NCBI GenBank assembly: GCA_009692585.1
Contig: SHYX01000032.1
Coordinates: forward strand, 1 to 55,894
Source: Myxococcales bacterium
GTDB lineage: Bacteria > Myxococcota > UBA796 > SXON01
DNA: 55,894 nucleotides
Reading direction: 5' to 3'
A program made the position numbers and the translations under genes. The notes below the pieces were generated by a model that saw nothing but the letters and a program-made list of their open reading frames with translations, was not told the origin of the DNA and did no database searches. This document shows positions 43,304-51,314 of the stretch, piece after piece. The stretch's first letter is position 1, and each line of letters begins with the position of its first letter.

Positions 43304-44166
43304 ACGAGCCGGGCGTCGTCGACGCGCTGTTCCGGCCCCGATGGGGCGGCGGCTGGCTTGTGGCCCGCGTCGCCTTCGCGCTCGCGGCCCTGGATTGCCA
43401 GCTCGACCGATGGTGGCATGTTCGCGATGCGCTCGCGAGTCCCAACGTGGTCTTCAACTCGGGACCGGCCCACGTTGCCGAGCGGGTCCTCCTGATACCG
43501 TCCGCGGCGTGGAGCCTGTGGGGGCTGGGCTTTGTCGGGCTCGCCGGCCTGCTCTACGGCGGGCGCTTCGCCAGGCCGGGGCTGTGGCTGTGGGTCGTCG
43601 CCTATGCGGCGCTCCTGGTCACCTGCGGACTCAACGTGCGCGTGCCCGAGCGCTTCATCGTGTGGGCGGTGGTGGGGCTCAGCCTCGGCCCCATTGGCGT
43701 CCGTGGGCTCCTGGCCGGACGCGCGTCGCCATTGGGCCGGTACTTTCTGCTGGTGGTGTACGGCTCTCTCTACCTGTCCACCGGGATGATGAAGGCCTTG
43801 GAGGAGGGCGCCTGGTGGGATGGCACCGCGTTGTCCTACGACCTGATGGACCGGTGGCACGCGGGAGGGTGGTTCCCGACGTGGCTCAGTGGCCAGCCGC
43901 TCCTGTGCGCCGCCGCAAGCTGGACCACCATCGCCTTCGAGGTCGGCTTCTCGTTCCTGGTGGGCTTTGGACGACTGAGCGGCTGGGTGCTCCTGGCTGG
44001 GGTGGGCATGCACCTCTCCATCGACGTGCTCATGGAGGTCGGGCCGCTGGGCCTCATGGCGATGTCGCTCTACCCGGTGCTGCTCGACCCCGAGGCGGGT
44101 CGGCGACTGTGGATGCGGGTCGCCGCTTTGTGGCCCGGCATGGCTCACCGGTTGGAGTCCTGGTAG
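43294..44166 (+). CDS. HTTM-domain membrane protein (vitamin K-dependent carboxylase-like)
   Basis: A 290-residue inner-membrane protein with about eight helices. The HTTM signature is clear: SLYLSTGMMKALEEGAWWDG, then ALSYDLMDRW, a FEVGFSFLV helix and GMHLSIDVLMEVGPLGLMAM near the end. HTTM proteins are homologous to the membrane part of gamma-glutamyl carboxylase, but bacterial members have no proven reaction. ATG 43294 has CGGGAG six bases upstream and lies inside the previous gene. It sits between a small anchored protein and a one-helix protein in an operon with acyl-transfer genes. Confidence 0.8.
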   Translation: MSMNEPGVVDALFRPRWGGGWLVARVAFALAALDCQLDRWWHVRDALASPNVVFNSGPAHVAERVLLIPSAAWSLWGLGFVGLAGLLYGGRFARPGLWLWVVAYAALLVTCGLNVRVPERFIVWAVVGLSLGPIGVRGLLAGRASPLGRYFLLVVYGSLYLSTGMMKALEEGAWWDGTALSYDLMDRWHAGGWFPTWLSGQPLLCAAASWTTIAFEVGFSFLVGFGRLSGWVLLAGVGMHLSIDVLMEVGPLGLMAMSLYPVLLDPEAGRRLWMRVAALWPGMAHRLESW

Positions 44167-44174
44167 CTTCGCGC

Positions 44175-44366
44175 GTGCGGCACCATCGACAGACCCTGCT
44201 GGTGCTCGTGATCCTGGCGGCAGGGCTGGCCGTCACCGGGGTGACGGCTGAGCGTGAGCGCGCCAAGAACCAGGCCGCCTACGATGCGTTTCTTCGCACC
44301 GGGGTGACCCCGGTTCCTCCCAAGGCTGTCTCCGGAGCCACCTTGACGGTGCAGGAGCGACTGTGA
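44175..44366 (+). CDS. One-helix membrane protein
   Basis: A 63-residue protein from GTG 44175: a basic start (RHHRQTLL), one membrane helix (LVLVILAAGLAVTGVTA) and a 36-residue outside tail (YDAFLRTGVTPVPPKAVSGA). It is eight bases after the HTTM stop, and its own stop overlaps the ATG of the next gene (TGATG), so it is clearly part of the operon. It could be a small subunit of the HTTM or MBOAT complex. I know no family for it. Confidence 0.6.
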   Translation: MRHHRQTLLVLVILAAGLAVTGVTAERERAKNQAAYDAFLRTGVTPVPPKAVSGATLTVQERL

Positions 44367-45406
44367 TGGACGACGTCGACCGACGCGGCTTCGCGGTCCT
44401 CGGGTGGCTCCTGGCGATTCTCATGGTCATTGGGTTATTTTCTCGGGCCTTCGGCCTTCACTGGGTGCAGGAGGTGGAGTGGCCCACCGACCTGTACGCG
44501 CTCGGTCGCCTGGAGCGTCCTCGATCGGTCGACGTCGGCATCGTCGGCAGCAGTCGATCCCACTATGGACTCGCTCCCACCGCCATCGACGCCTGCCTCG
44601 CGCGCACGACGGGCCGGGCCACGACCACGGTTTCGGCGAACCGGCTGGCCGCCTCGCTCTATGCGTCCGACGTCGTCGCCCGTGCCCTCTTCTCCGGGAC
44701 GCGGAAGCCGCGCGCGCTGGTCGTCGAAGTCGCGCCGGAGTCCCTCAACGCCAACCACTTCGAGCTCGACTACAACGTCGCGTCGACCGCCGAGCTTGGT
44801 GACACATCAGAGTGTGTCGCCGCTGCCGCGCTGGGTCCACCGTCATTGTCGGCCTGCGCCAGACCCCTCGTCCGGGGTGTGGAGAACATCGCCTTCTGGC
44901 TGCATCGCCCGCTCACCGCGCACGAACACATCACCTGGATGGCCCTGTATGCCGGCGGTGGACAATACTGTTTCGGGCTGCCCGGCTGCGATGCGCGGAA
45001 CGCTGACTACGATCTGCGGCATCAGGGTCGGTGGCAGACCCGCATCGACCGGGTCTTGCCCAAGGTTCGGACCGAGCGCTTCGTCGACTACGAGATCGAA
45101 GGAGGCCTCCCCGCGCGGCACTTCATCGCGCTCCTGGACCGGGCGCGCGCCGAGGGCGTGCGGGTGCACGTGGTGAACCTCCCGGTCAGCGCGGCGTATC
45201 AGGCCGAGGTCCCCGTGGATGCCTACGCTGAGTTCTTGCGTTGGGTACCTCAGACCACGGCCGCCCATGGCGGCGCGTTCCTCGACCTGAACGTACCCGA
45301 GTGGCGTGTCCGCGACCGGTACATCGATCCCGACCATCTGAACGCCTCGGGGGCCCGTGCGCTGTCCGAGCGCGTGTGTGCGGAACTCGCCGGGTCGGTG
45401 CGCTGA
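44366..45406 (+). CDS. SGNH/GDSL-type hydrolase-like protein partnered with MBOAT
   Basis: A 346-residue protein with one N-terminal membrane helix (VLGWLLAILMVIGLFSRAF) and a large outer-face domain. The GDSL/SGNH-type nucleophile motif is GIVGSSRSHYG (GSSRS at 61-65) and the late catalytic pair is DPDHLNASG (321-329). This is the layout of AlgJ/AlgX, DltD and related proteins that finish O-acylation with an MBOAT partner. The MBOAT gene starts in the next base after its stop. The acceptor could be a polysaccharide, lipid or lipoprotein. Confidence 0.78.
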   Translation: MDDVDRRGFAVLGWLLAILMVIGLFSRAFGLHWVQEVEWPTDLYALGRLERPRSVDVGIVGSSRSHYGLAPTAIDACLARTTGRATTTVSANRLAASLYASDVVARALFSGTRKPRALVVEVAPESLNANHFELDYNVASTAELGDTSECVAAAALGPPSLSACARPLVRGVENIAFWLHRPLTAHEHITWMALYAGGGQYCFGLPGCDARNADYDLRHQGRWQTRIDRVLPKVRTERFVDYEIEGGLPARHFIALLDRARAEGVRVHVVNLPVSAAYQAEVPVDAYAEFLRWVPQTTAAHGGAFLDLNVPEWRVRDRYIDPDHLNASGARALSERVCAELAGSVR

Positions 45407-46807
45407 GTGCGGTTCACCGATCTTCAGTACGGGATCTTCCTGGCCGTGGTGTGGGTGGTCTTTCGCGCCCTCCGGGGGCGCAGGTGGTTCGCCGTATTGT
45501 GGCTCACGGTGGCCAGCCTGAGTTTTTATGGAAGCTTCGACCCACGGTATCTGCTCCTTCTCAGCGCCGCGACGATCCTGGACTACGCGGTCGGCGCGCG
45601 ATTGGGGCGCGAAGAGTGCCCGGCGATGCGCAAGCGGCTGCTGGGTGTCAGCATCGTCGGCAACCTGGGCATGCTCGGTGTGTTCAAGTACGGCGATTTC
45701 ATTCTGGAGTCGGTGGAGGCATTCTGCCGGCTGTTGGGCTTCGGGGTCACCCTCCCCCGCCTCGGCATCGGTCTGCCCATCGGCATCAGCTTCTACAGCT
45801 TCCAGACGCTCAGTTATTCGATCGATGTGTACCGGCGGCAGCTCGCCCCCGCGCGCAATCTGTTGGAGTTCTTCCACTTCGTCTCGTTCTTCCCTCAGCT
45901 CGTCGCCGGGCCGATCGTCCGGGCTTCGGAGTTCCTGCCACAGGTACACGCCCCATCCCGGCGCGACGCCGGCGCGATAGGGCAGGGTCTGGTGCTCATC
46001 TGCATAGGCATGGCCAAGAAGCTCGTGCTTGGGGACACGATCGGGCGCGCGCTGGTGGACCCGTTCTTCGCCAATCCGAGCCGATACAACGCCGGCGAGG
46101 CCTGGCTGGCGGACTGGGCCGCCTACTTTTCGTTGTATTGCGACTTCTCTGGATACACCGACATCGCCATCGGCTCGGCGCTGCTCTTCGGCATCGTACT
46201 TCCTGTCAACTTCGACCGTCCGGCCTTTGCTCCGAGCCCGTTGGAGCACTGGCGACGTTGGCACATGACGCTCGGCTCCTTCTTGAGGGATTATCTATAT
46301 TTTCCGCTCGGGGGGTCACGCGCGGGTCGGCTGCGGCTGTGGCTCAACCTGTTCCTGGTCTTCTTCGTTTCCGGCGTGTGGCACGGCGTCGGTGCCTCCT
46401 ATGTGCTGATGGGCCTGTGGAACGGTGTGTTGGCGGCGACATGGCGGTTGTTGCGACCTACGCCGGGACGCGGGGCGGCATTGGTGTTCGAGAGCTTGGT
46501 GGCGTTCCAACTCACCGCGCTCAGCGTCATGGCCCTACGGCCGATTCCGTTGGATCGCCTCGGAGCGTCTTTTCGGAGCCTGTTTTCGTTCGAGCGCGCC
46601 GCGGGGGGGCTTTGGGATCCCACGGCGGCCGCGCTCCTGGTTGGCGTCATCCTGCTGCACCTGAGCCCGCGCGGCTGGAAGGAGCGGGCGCTGCGGGCCG
46701 CTCGTACGGCCAGCCCCGCCGCGCTGGCGCTGCTGGTCGTGATCGTTGGGGGTTTCTGTTCGTTGTACGCCGTCGAAGCCAGGGACTTCTACTACTTTCA
46801 GTTCTGA
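45407..46807 (+). CDS. MBOAT-family O-acyltransferase (AlgI/DltB-like)
   Basis: A 466-residue multi-helix membrane protein. MBOAT marks: FVSFFPQLVAGPIVR, FSLYCDFSGYTDIAIGSALLFGI, the WHMTLGSFLRDYLYFPLGGSR stretch and the catalytic His326 in FVSGVWHGVG. It moves an acyl group from a cytoplasmic donor across the membrane to an acceptor finished by an SGNH partner, here the gene just upstream. Start GTG 45407 directly follows the previous stop (TGAGTG). The C-terminus is 60-70 residues of extra helices with an aromatic end. Confidence 0.9.
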   Translation: MRFTDLQYGIFLAVVWVVFRALRGRRWFAVLWLTVASLSFYGSFDPRYLLLLSAATILDYAVGARLGREECPAMRKRLLGVSIVGNLGMLGVFKYGDFILESVEAFCRLLGFGVTLPRLGIGLPIGISFYSFQTLSYSIDVYRRQLAPARNLLEFFHFVSFFPQLVAGPIVRASEFLPQVHAPSRRDAGAIGQGLVLICIGMAKKLVLGDTIGRALVDPFFANPSRYNAGEAWLADWAAYFSLYCDFSGYTDIAIGSALLFGIVLPVNFDRPAFAPSPLEHWRRWHMTLGSFLRDYLYFPLGGSRAGRLRLWLNLFLVFFVSGVWHGVGASYVLMGLWNGVLAATWRLLRPTPGRGAALVFESLVAFQLTALSVMALRPIPLDRLGASFRSLFSFERAAGGLWDPTAAALLVGVILLHLSPRGWKERALRAARTASPAALALLVVIVGGFCSLYAVEARDFYYFQF

Positions 46808-46932
46808 TCTGAGTTGCCCTTGCCCCGCAACCGCGCCGTCGCTGACCCTCAACCCGTCGGCGGTGCGGTTCACGAGCGCGGATACCCGTCGCCTCGCGTG
46901 GCAATCGGATACGCTCACCGCACGGAGGTTTC

Positions 46933-47379
46933 ATGTTGTCTTTGGTGATCCTGCTGGCGGGTTGCCAGGCCGAGATAGAGCGCCAGTGTTACATTGAGTT
47001 CATCGGCGCTACGAACGACGAGACGGACGAATTCTTCGACTGCTACGCCGGGGTGGATACCGAAGCCGACGCTGAGGAGTGCTCCGACGACCTTACCGAT
47101 GACGCCGATTCGATTCGGGACGACGTTGAGGAGTGTGCCGGTGGGGAGGGCTGTCTCGCGGACTTTCTGGACTGCAGCGAAGATGTCGACAACGAGCGGG
47201 AGGGTGAGGATTGTTACGAGGAGCTGGAGGAGTGCGGCGGCTGGTTCGACTCCGACGCGGCAAAGGACTGCGACGAGGACTTCGGGAGCTGTGTTGACGG
47301 GGCCGACGACGTCGACGACGCGAAGCGCTGTTACAACCGTGTCTTCGATTGCCTGATCGAGGCGGCGGGCGGTAGCTGA
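46933..47379 (+). CDS. Cys-rich, very acidic lipoprotein
   Basis: A 148-residue lipoprotein. The signal is very short (MLSLVILLAGC, Cys11) with GGAGG four bases before the ATG. The mature protein has twelve more Cys in a recurring layout: C, about 10-20 acidic residues, C, often as DC or EC (YAGVDTEADAEECSDD, ADFLDCSEDVDNE, YEELEECGGWFDSDAA). It is strongly Asp/Glu-rich. The even Cys count and spacing suggest disulfide-linked helical units; metal binding is possible. It is 125 bases after the MBOAT gene, same strand. No family is recognised. Confidence 0.65.
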   Translation: MLSLVILLAGCQAEIERQCYIEFIGATNDETDEFFDCYAGVDTEADAEECSDDLTDDADSIRDDVEECAGGEGCLADFLDCSEDVDNEREGEDCYEELEECGGWFDSDAAKDCDEDFGSCVDGADDVDDAKRCYNRVFDCLIEAAGGS

Positions 47380-47430
47380 ACCGAGGCGGTGTGCCCGGTG
47401 GCGGGATCGCGGAGGCGGCTGGGCGACGTT

Positions 47431-48249
47431 CTACGCACGACCAGCTGGTAGCGCCCCCCTCACCGCCAGCACCCCCCGCAACAGCCCCTCCAACTCCGAC
47501 AGCGGCAGCATCGTCGCGGCATCGCTCGGCGAGGACGCCGGGTCGTCGTGCACCTCTGCGAACAGCGCATCGATCCCGACGGCGGCGGCGGCGCGCGCGA
47601 GGTGCCCGACAAAACGACGTTCCCCGCCCGAGGCGTCGCCGAGCGCGCCGGGGGCCTGGACGCTGTGGGTCGCGTCAAAACACACGGGTACGTCGAGGTC
47701 GCGCATCTGGACGAGCCCGCGCAGGTCGACCACCAGGTCGTTGTACCCGAAGCTCGTGCCCCGCTCGGTCAGCATCACGCCGGCTGCGCCGCCGAGCTTG
47801 CCGACGACCCCGCGCATCTGCCCCGGAGCCATGAACTGCCCCTTCTTCACGTTGACCGGCCGTCCGGTCGCGGCACAGGCCACGAGCAGGTCGGTCTGAC
47901 GACACAAGAAGGCGGGAATCTGGAGGAGGTCCGCGACCTGCGCCACCAGGGCGGCCTGCCCCGGCAGGTGCACGTCGGTGGTGAGCGGCACGCCGAGCCG
48001 CTGGCGCAAGCGGCGCAACTGGTCCAGCCCCTCGTCGAGGCCCGGCCCGCGGCCAGCAGCACCGGAGCTGCGATTCGCCTTGTCGAAGCTGGCCTTGAAC
48101 ACCCAGCGCACCCCGACCCGCGCGCACACCTCGGCGATGCCGTCGGCGACCCGCTCAGTGACGCCACCCGGCTGGAGCACACAGGGGCCCAGCACGAAGA
48201 AGAAGTCCTGGCCCACGTTGATGTCACCCAGCCTCCACGGGGTGATCAT
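47431..48249 (-). CDS. kdsA: 3-deoxy-8-phosphooctulonate synthase (Kdo-8-phosphate synthase)
   Basis: A 272-residue enzyme that condenses arabinose 5-phosphate and phosphoenolpyruvate to Kdo 8-phosphate for lipopolysaccharide. Motifs: FVLGPCVLQ, FKASFDKANRSS, GPGLDEGLDQLR, TDVHLPGQAAL, CRQTDLLVA, NVKKGQFMAPGQM and FDATHSVQAPG. All are standard KdsA, and the Cys in LGPCVLQ suggests a metal-dependent form. ATG 48249 overlaps the stop of kdsD by four bases. Confidence 0.95.
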   Translation of the reverse strand: MITPWRLGDINVGQDFFFVLGPCVLQPGGVTERVADGIAEVCARVGVRWVFKASFDKANRSSGAAGRGPGLDEGLDQLRRLRQRLGVPLTTDVHLPGQAALVAQVADLLQIPAFLCRQTDLLVACAATGRPVNVKKGQFMAPGQMRGVVGKLGGAAGVMLTERGTSFGYNDLVVDLRGLVQMRDLDVPVCFDATHSVQAPGALGDASGGERRFVGHLARAAAAVGIDALFAEVHDDPASSPSDAATMLPLSELEGLLRGVLAVRGALPAGRA

Positions 48250-49130
48250 GCGCCGAGCCCGGCGCGCACGAGGTCATGGAGCCGCACCAGACCCACGTAG
48301 GCTCCGCTTTCGTCGACCACGGGCAGCACGGTGAGCTGGGAGCTCCGGCGCTCCATCCGGTCGAGGGCCAGGCTCGCCGGCTCGCCGACCCGCACGGTCA
48401 CCGGCTCACGAGTGCAGAGTTCGCTCACCGGTCGCGACAGCGCACCGGGGTCGGCGCCTACGGCGCGGCGGAGATCCCCGTCGGTGAAGATGCCTCCCCC
48501 CTCCACCAGCACGGCGCCATCGCCTAGATGGGGGATGCACGCGGCCACCGTGAGTGACCCCGGAACCAGCCGTGGCGGTCGCATCAGCGACTCGGCCGAG
48601 CGCTGGCCGAGCCCCACGAAACCGCCCGGGTGGGCGAGCCGCCCGCCGTCTCGTAGCTGGAGCGCCAGCGCATCGGCCAGCGCGCAGGCGACCAGGAAGC
48701 TGGTCATCGGCGCGTCGCCGCCGGCCTCGGACAAAACACGTGCGTCGAGGGTGGCGCTCGCCAGGGCGGCGAGCGGCGATACAGGGTCGGTGAGCGCCAC
48801 GATCGGCAGCGGTGACCCCCGCAAAAAGCGCAGGACCTCCGTGGTGTGTCCGCTGGAGGAGATGGCGACGATGGCATCGTTGGTGCCCATCGCGCCGGCG
48901 TCGCCGTGCAGCGCATCGACGGGGTGCAGCGCGTGTGCCGTCCGACCGAAGCTGCGGAGGGTCGTGGACAACTTCTGCGCCACGATGCCGCTCTTGCCGA
49001 GGCCGACGCACCATAGGGCGGTGGCCGGGGCCAACAGCGCGTGCGCGGCCGCCCAGCGTTCCCGGTTGTGATCGCGGGCGGCGAGCAGGGCACGCGCGCC
49101 GAGCTCGAAGACCTCGTCGGGGGTGGGCAC
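48246..49130 (-). CDS. kdsD: Arabinose-5-phosphate isomerase (SIS and CBS domains)
   Basis: A 294-residue isomerase that makes arabinose 5-phosphate from ribulose 5-phosphate for Kdo synthesis. The SIS domain has CVGLGKSGIVAQKLS, the HPVDALHGDAG segment, ISSSGHTTE and LAHPGGFVGLGQR; two CBS domains fill residues about 185-294 (GGIFTDGDLRRA and LPVVDESGAYVGLVRLHDL). The protein is about 25 residues shorter than KdsD of enterics. It is coupled to kdsA. The GTG start at 49130 has only a weak ribosome site; a repeat element lies 44 bases upstream. Confidence 0.9.
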   Translation of the reverse strand: MPTPDEVFELGARALLAARDHNRERWAAAHALLAPATALWCVGLGKSGIVAQKLSTTLRSFGRTAHALHPVDALHGDAGAMGTNDAIVAISSSGHTTEVLRFLRGSPLPIVALTDPVSPLAALASATLDARVLSEAGGDAPMTSFLVACALADALALQLRDGGRLAHPGGFVGLGQRSAESLMRPPRLVPGSLTVAACIPHLGDGAVLVEGGGIFTDGDLRRAVGADPGALSRPVSELCTREPVTVRVGEPASLALDRMERRSSQLTVLPVVDESGAYVGLVRLHDLVRAGLGA

Positions 49131-49173
49131 GTGGCCCGCTATCTCGATTTCGGACGTTGCATGATGGTCACCG

Positions 49174-49206
49174 ATGCCGCCGTGGGTCGGCCCCCCGAGC
49201 CATGAA
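49174..49206 (-). repeat. Dispersed upstream element, copy 2
   Basis: Second copy of the element at 39823-39857. On the minus strand it reads TTCATGGCTCGGGGGGCCGA then CCCACGGCGGCAT, against a similar order in copy 1 with four substitutions and one missing base. It lies 44 bases upstream of kdsD and in the same orientation relative to the gene as copy 1. Confidence 0.5.
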
Positions 49207-49223
49207 TCCCGTCGCCGGCTGGG

Positions 49224-49248
49224 AGCCCCCGGATCGATGACGGGGGCT
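49224..49248 (-). terminator. Hairpin downstream of the ATP-grasp gene
   Basis: AGCCCCCG (49224-49231) and CGGGGGCT (49241-49248) make a perfect 8-base stem with a 9-base loop GATCGATGA. It lies 105 bases past the ATP-grasp stop and upstream of kdsD, so it would separate the two minus-strand units. A U-run is lacking. The rest of 49131-49352 holds the repeat element and nothing else that I recognise. Confidence 0.4.
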
Positions 49249-49352
49249 GGGGCGGGCTGTACGACTGGGCGGTCGCGGCCACCGACGGGGATTCCCTTCC
49301 TGGTGAGGCATGCCGAGGGCGACCGTCGGTGCCGCGCCTCGCAGGCGTATTT

Positions 49353-50303
49353 CTACGCGGCGCCCAACCCTTCCACCTCGCGGGCGGCAAATCCCAGACG
49401 CCGCGCGCACAGCTCCGCGATGGCGCCCATGCCGTCGACGCCGGCTTCGCGCTCCACCTGGGAGTTGTAGTTGGTGTTCATGTTGATGTCGTAGGTGTAG
49501 CGCCGGCCGTCGGCGCCGGTCACGTACTCGATGCCGGCGACATCGATACGGTGGGCCTCACAGAAGCGGATGTACGCCCCGACGAGGGGGTCGTCGGCCC
49601 CCACGTCGGCCACCGCGAACCGCGATGAACCCGAGGTGGGGCAGAAGGTGTCGCCAACCTGGCAACTATCGGCTGGGCACAACTCGAAACCGCCGTCGGT
49701 GGCGGAGCGCATCGCGAAGAGGAAACGCCCGTCCACGATCTCGACGCGGGTGATCGCGCCGGAGGGGGGCTCGATGTACTGCTGGAGCAGGGTGACCCCG
49801 TCCATCGGCAGCTCGGTGTCGGTGTCCGTCCACGCGTCGAAGGCCGCGTGTGATCGGAACAGTTGCACGCCGAGCCCCTTGCCGCCCTGGTTGTGCTTGG
49901 TGAGGAAGGGCGCGTCGAAGCTACGTGATGCCTCGATGAGCCGGTCACGGCCGATCACGGCGACCGTTCGCGGGGTGAGGATTCCCGCGGCCCGAAGGGC
50001 GGCGTGCTGGCGCACCTTGGAGACCTCCAGGGCAAAGGCGTGTGTGCCGTTGATGACCGGAGCGCCGCGCTCTTGCAACACGCCGAGCCACTCCCGGACG
50101 TAGTGGATCCCGCCCGCGTGGCCGCGGGTGTGGGCCGACGGGCTCATGCGGTTGAGCCATACCCCCGGCGCCTGGTCGGCCTCGACCTCGAACGCGCCGT
50201 CGGCGGCGAAGTGCGGCACCCAGGGAAGGCCGCGGGCGTCGAGCGCCCGGGCGAGCGGGGGCAGCCACGCGGCATTTTCGTAGAGAACGTGAACAACGGA
50301 CAT
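49353..50303 (-). CDS. ATP-grasp ligase (RimK-like)
   Basis: A 316-residue enzyme of the ATP-grasp superfamily. The N-terminal domain starts HVLYENAAWLPPLARALDARG; the ATP-binding core follows: APFLTKHNQGGKGLGVQLF (phosphate-binding Lys/Gly loop), LLQQYIEPPSGAITRVEIV and the metal site GIEYVTGADGRRYTYDINMN (Glu and Asp/Asn residues). These ligases join a carboxylate to an amine or other nucleophile; RimK-like glutamate ligation is one possibility but the substrate is unknown. ATG 50303 has AGGA six bases upstream and is preferred over a start at 50351 in the hairpin leader. Confidence 0.8.
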   Translation of the reverse strand: MSVVHVLYENAAWLPPLARALDARGLPWVPHFAADGAFEVEADQAPGVWLNRMSPSAHTRGHAGGIHYVREWLGVLQERGAPVINGTHAFALEVSKVRQHAALRAAGILTPRTVAVIGRDRLIEASRSFDAPFLTKHNQGGKGLGVQLFRSHAAFDAWTDTDTELPMDGVTLLQQYIEPPSGAITRVEIVDGRFLFAMRSATDGGFELCPADSCQVGDTFCPTSGSSRFAVADVGADDPLVGAYIRFCEAHRIDVAGIEYVTGADGRRYTYDINMNTNYNSQVEREAGVDGMGAIAELCARRLGFAAREVEGLGAA

Positions 50304-50320
50304 TCGGGATCCTGTTTGAT

Positions 50321-50379
50321 GGATGCCCGAAAGGTGGATGCCTCTGGGCATCCGGTGGGTGGCGCCTCGCGGCGCGAGG
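50321..50379 (-). promoter_or_regulatory. Alternative-hairpin leader upstream of the ATP-grasp gene
   Basis: On the transcript strand, GGATGCCC (50353-50346) can pair with the near GGCATCC (50342-50336, loop of four) or the far GGGCATCC (50328-50321, 8-base stem). The two are mutually exclusive. A separate CCTCGC-GCC-GCGAGG hairpin (50379-50365) lies just upstream. The set ends 17 bases before the start codon. This is the geometry of an attenuator or ribosome-access switch. The GGCATCC copies may instead reflect a coding repeat if translation starts at 50351. Confidence 0.35.
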
Positions 50380-50462
50380 TCAGGCCAAAGCCAACCGGAC
50401 GGTTGAACTCGGACAACAACAGGTGTCCGTGGACAAGCGGGTGGTGGCGGTGGCGAGGCGGG

Positions 50463-51260
50463 TCACGGCTGTACAGTACCCGACGCGCGCGCCGACGTCT
50501 GGTGAACCTGGCTACCGGTCGACGTTTCGACCGGGTGCACCAGGCGCCGCGCCTTGGCGCCGTGGCGTTCCGGCTCGTTCCCGGGCTGCGGCTGCACGGG
50601 CGGCAACGCCACGCGCGTCGGGTGCGTCCTGGCCCGCGGCACCCAGGCGCCGACGAGGTAGAGGCACGTCAGCGACGCCCACCCGAGGAAGATGAAGTCG
50701 GCGACGGGCATGAAGATCGCCGCCGGCGCCGAGCTGACCATTCCGGCCACCGGCAGGGCCAAGAGGCCAGTCAACAGGCCGGAAGCGGGCATCCACATCG
50801 GCACGTTCGGGTGGCGAGCCATGGCCAGGGACACCAGGAGGACGCCGGAGCCCAGGCACAGGTGGAAGAGCGCCTCGAGCACCAGGGTCAGCCCGAGCAG
50901 GGTGGTGACGATCGGGAGCTCGCCGTGGGGGACGAAGCGCGCGGCGACCAGGGGGAGCAGGCTGCCGATCATCCGCACCACCGCCCCGACGACGAGCACG
51001 GCGCCGCCGGGCCAGGCGTAGGGTCCCAGCGACCGGGTCAGGCCGGCCGCCCACGGAACCAGCAGCAGCGCTCCGGTTGAGAAGAGCCAGGCGCCCACGC
51101 TCACCGGGACGGCCCGGGTCTCGACGGCGAAGCTCCACCGCTCGATGAGGTCGGGCCGGTACGAATCATCGACCAGCGCAAAGGGGACGAACGCCAGGAC
51201 GTTGACGAAAACGGCGACCACGCCGATGCGCGCGGCGATGTGGTTGGGCTCGGTGGCCAA
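50463..51260 (-). CDS. Multi-helix membrane protein, hypothetical
   Basis: A 265-residue protein with about six membrane helices (IGVVAVFVNVLAFVPFAL, VGAWLFSTGALLLVPWAAGL, LVVGAVVRMIGSLLPLVAA, LEALFHLCLGSGVLLVSLAM, LLTGLLALPVAGMVSSAPA and FIFLGWASLTCLYLVGAWV) and a polar, Pro/Arg-rich C-terminal tail of about 55 residues. The TTG start at 51260 has AGGA seven bases upstream and a sigma-70-like promoter. I recognise no family. It is followed at 159 bases by the ATP-grasp gene. Confidence 0.65.
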   Translation of the reverse strand: MATEPNHIAARIGVVAVFVNVLAFVPFALVDDSYRPDLIERWSFAVETRAVPVSVGAWLFSTGALLLVPWAAGLTRSLGPYAWPGGAVLVVGAVVRMIGSLLPLVAARFVPHGELPIVTTLLGLTLVLEALFHLCLGSGVLLVSLAMARHPNVPMWMPASGLLTGLLALPVAGMVSSAPAAIFMPVADFIFLGWASLTCLYLVGAWVPRARTHPTRVALPPVQPQPGNEPERHGAKARRLVHPVETSTGSQVHQTSARASGTVQP

Positions 51261-51285
51261 TCAGCGGTCCTGGGTCAAGGTGAGA

Positions 51286-51314
51286 ACGATAGATTGAGGC
51301 TGAACTTGAGTCAA
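51286..51314 (-). promoter_or_regulatory. Sigma-70-type promoter for the membrane protein gene
   Basis: On the minus strand, TTGACT (51314-51309), a 17-base spacer and TATCGT (51291-51286) match the -35/-10 pattern (5/6 and 4/6). Transcription would begin near 51279, about 20 bases before the TTG start at 51260. The promoter overlaps the 3' end and hairpin of the upstream aminotransferase gene. Confidence 0.5.

Noticed and set aside
43135..44148. 337-codon minus-strand frame opposite the HTTM gene
   Set aside because: His/Pro/Arg-rich with no motif; HTTM signature lies on the plus strand.
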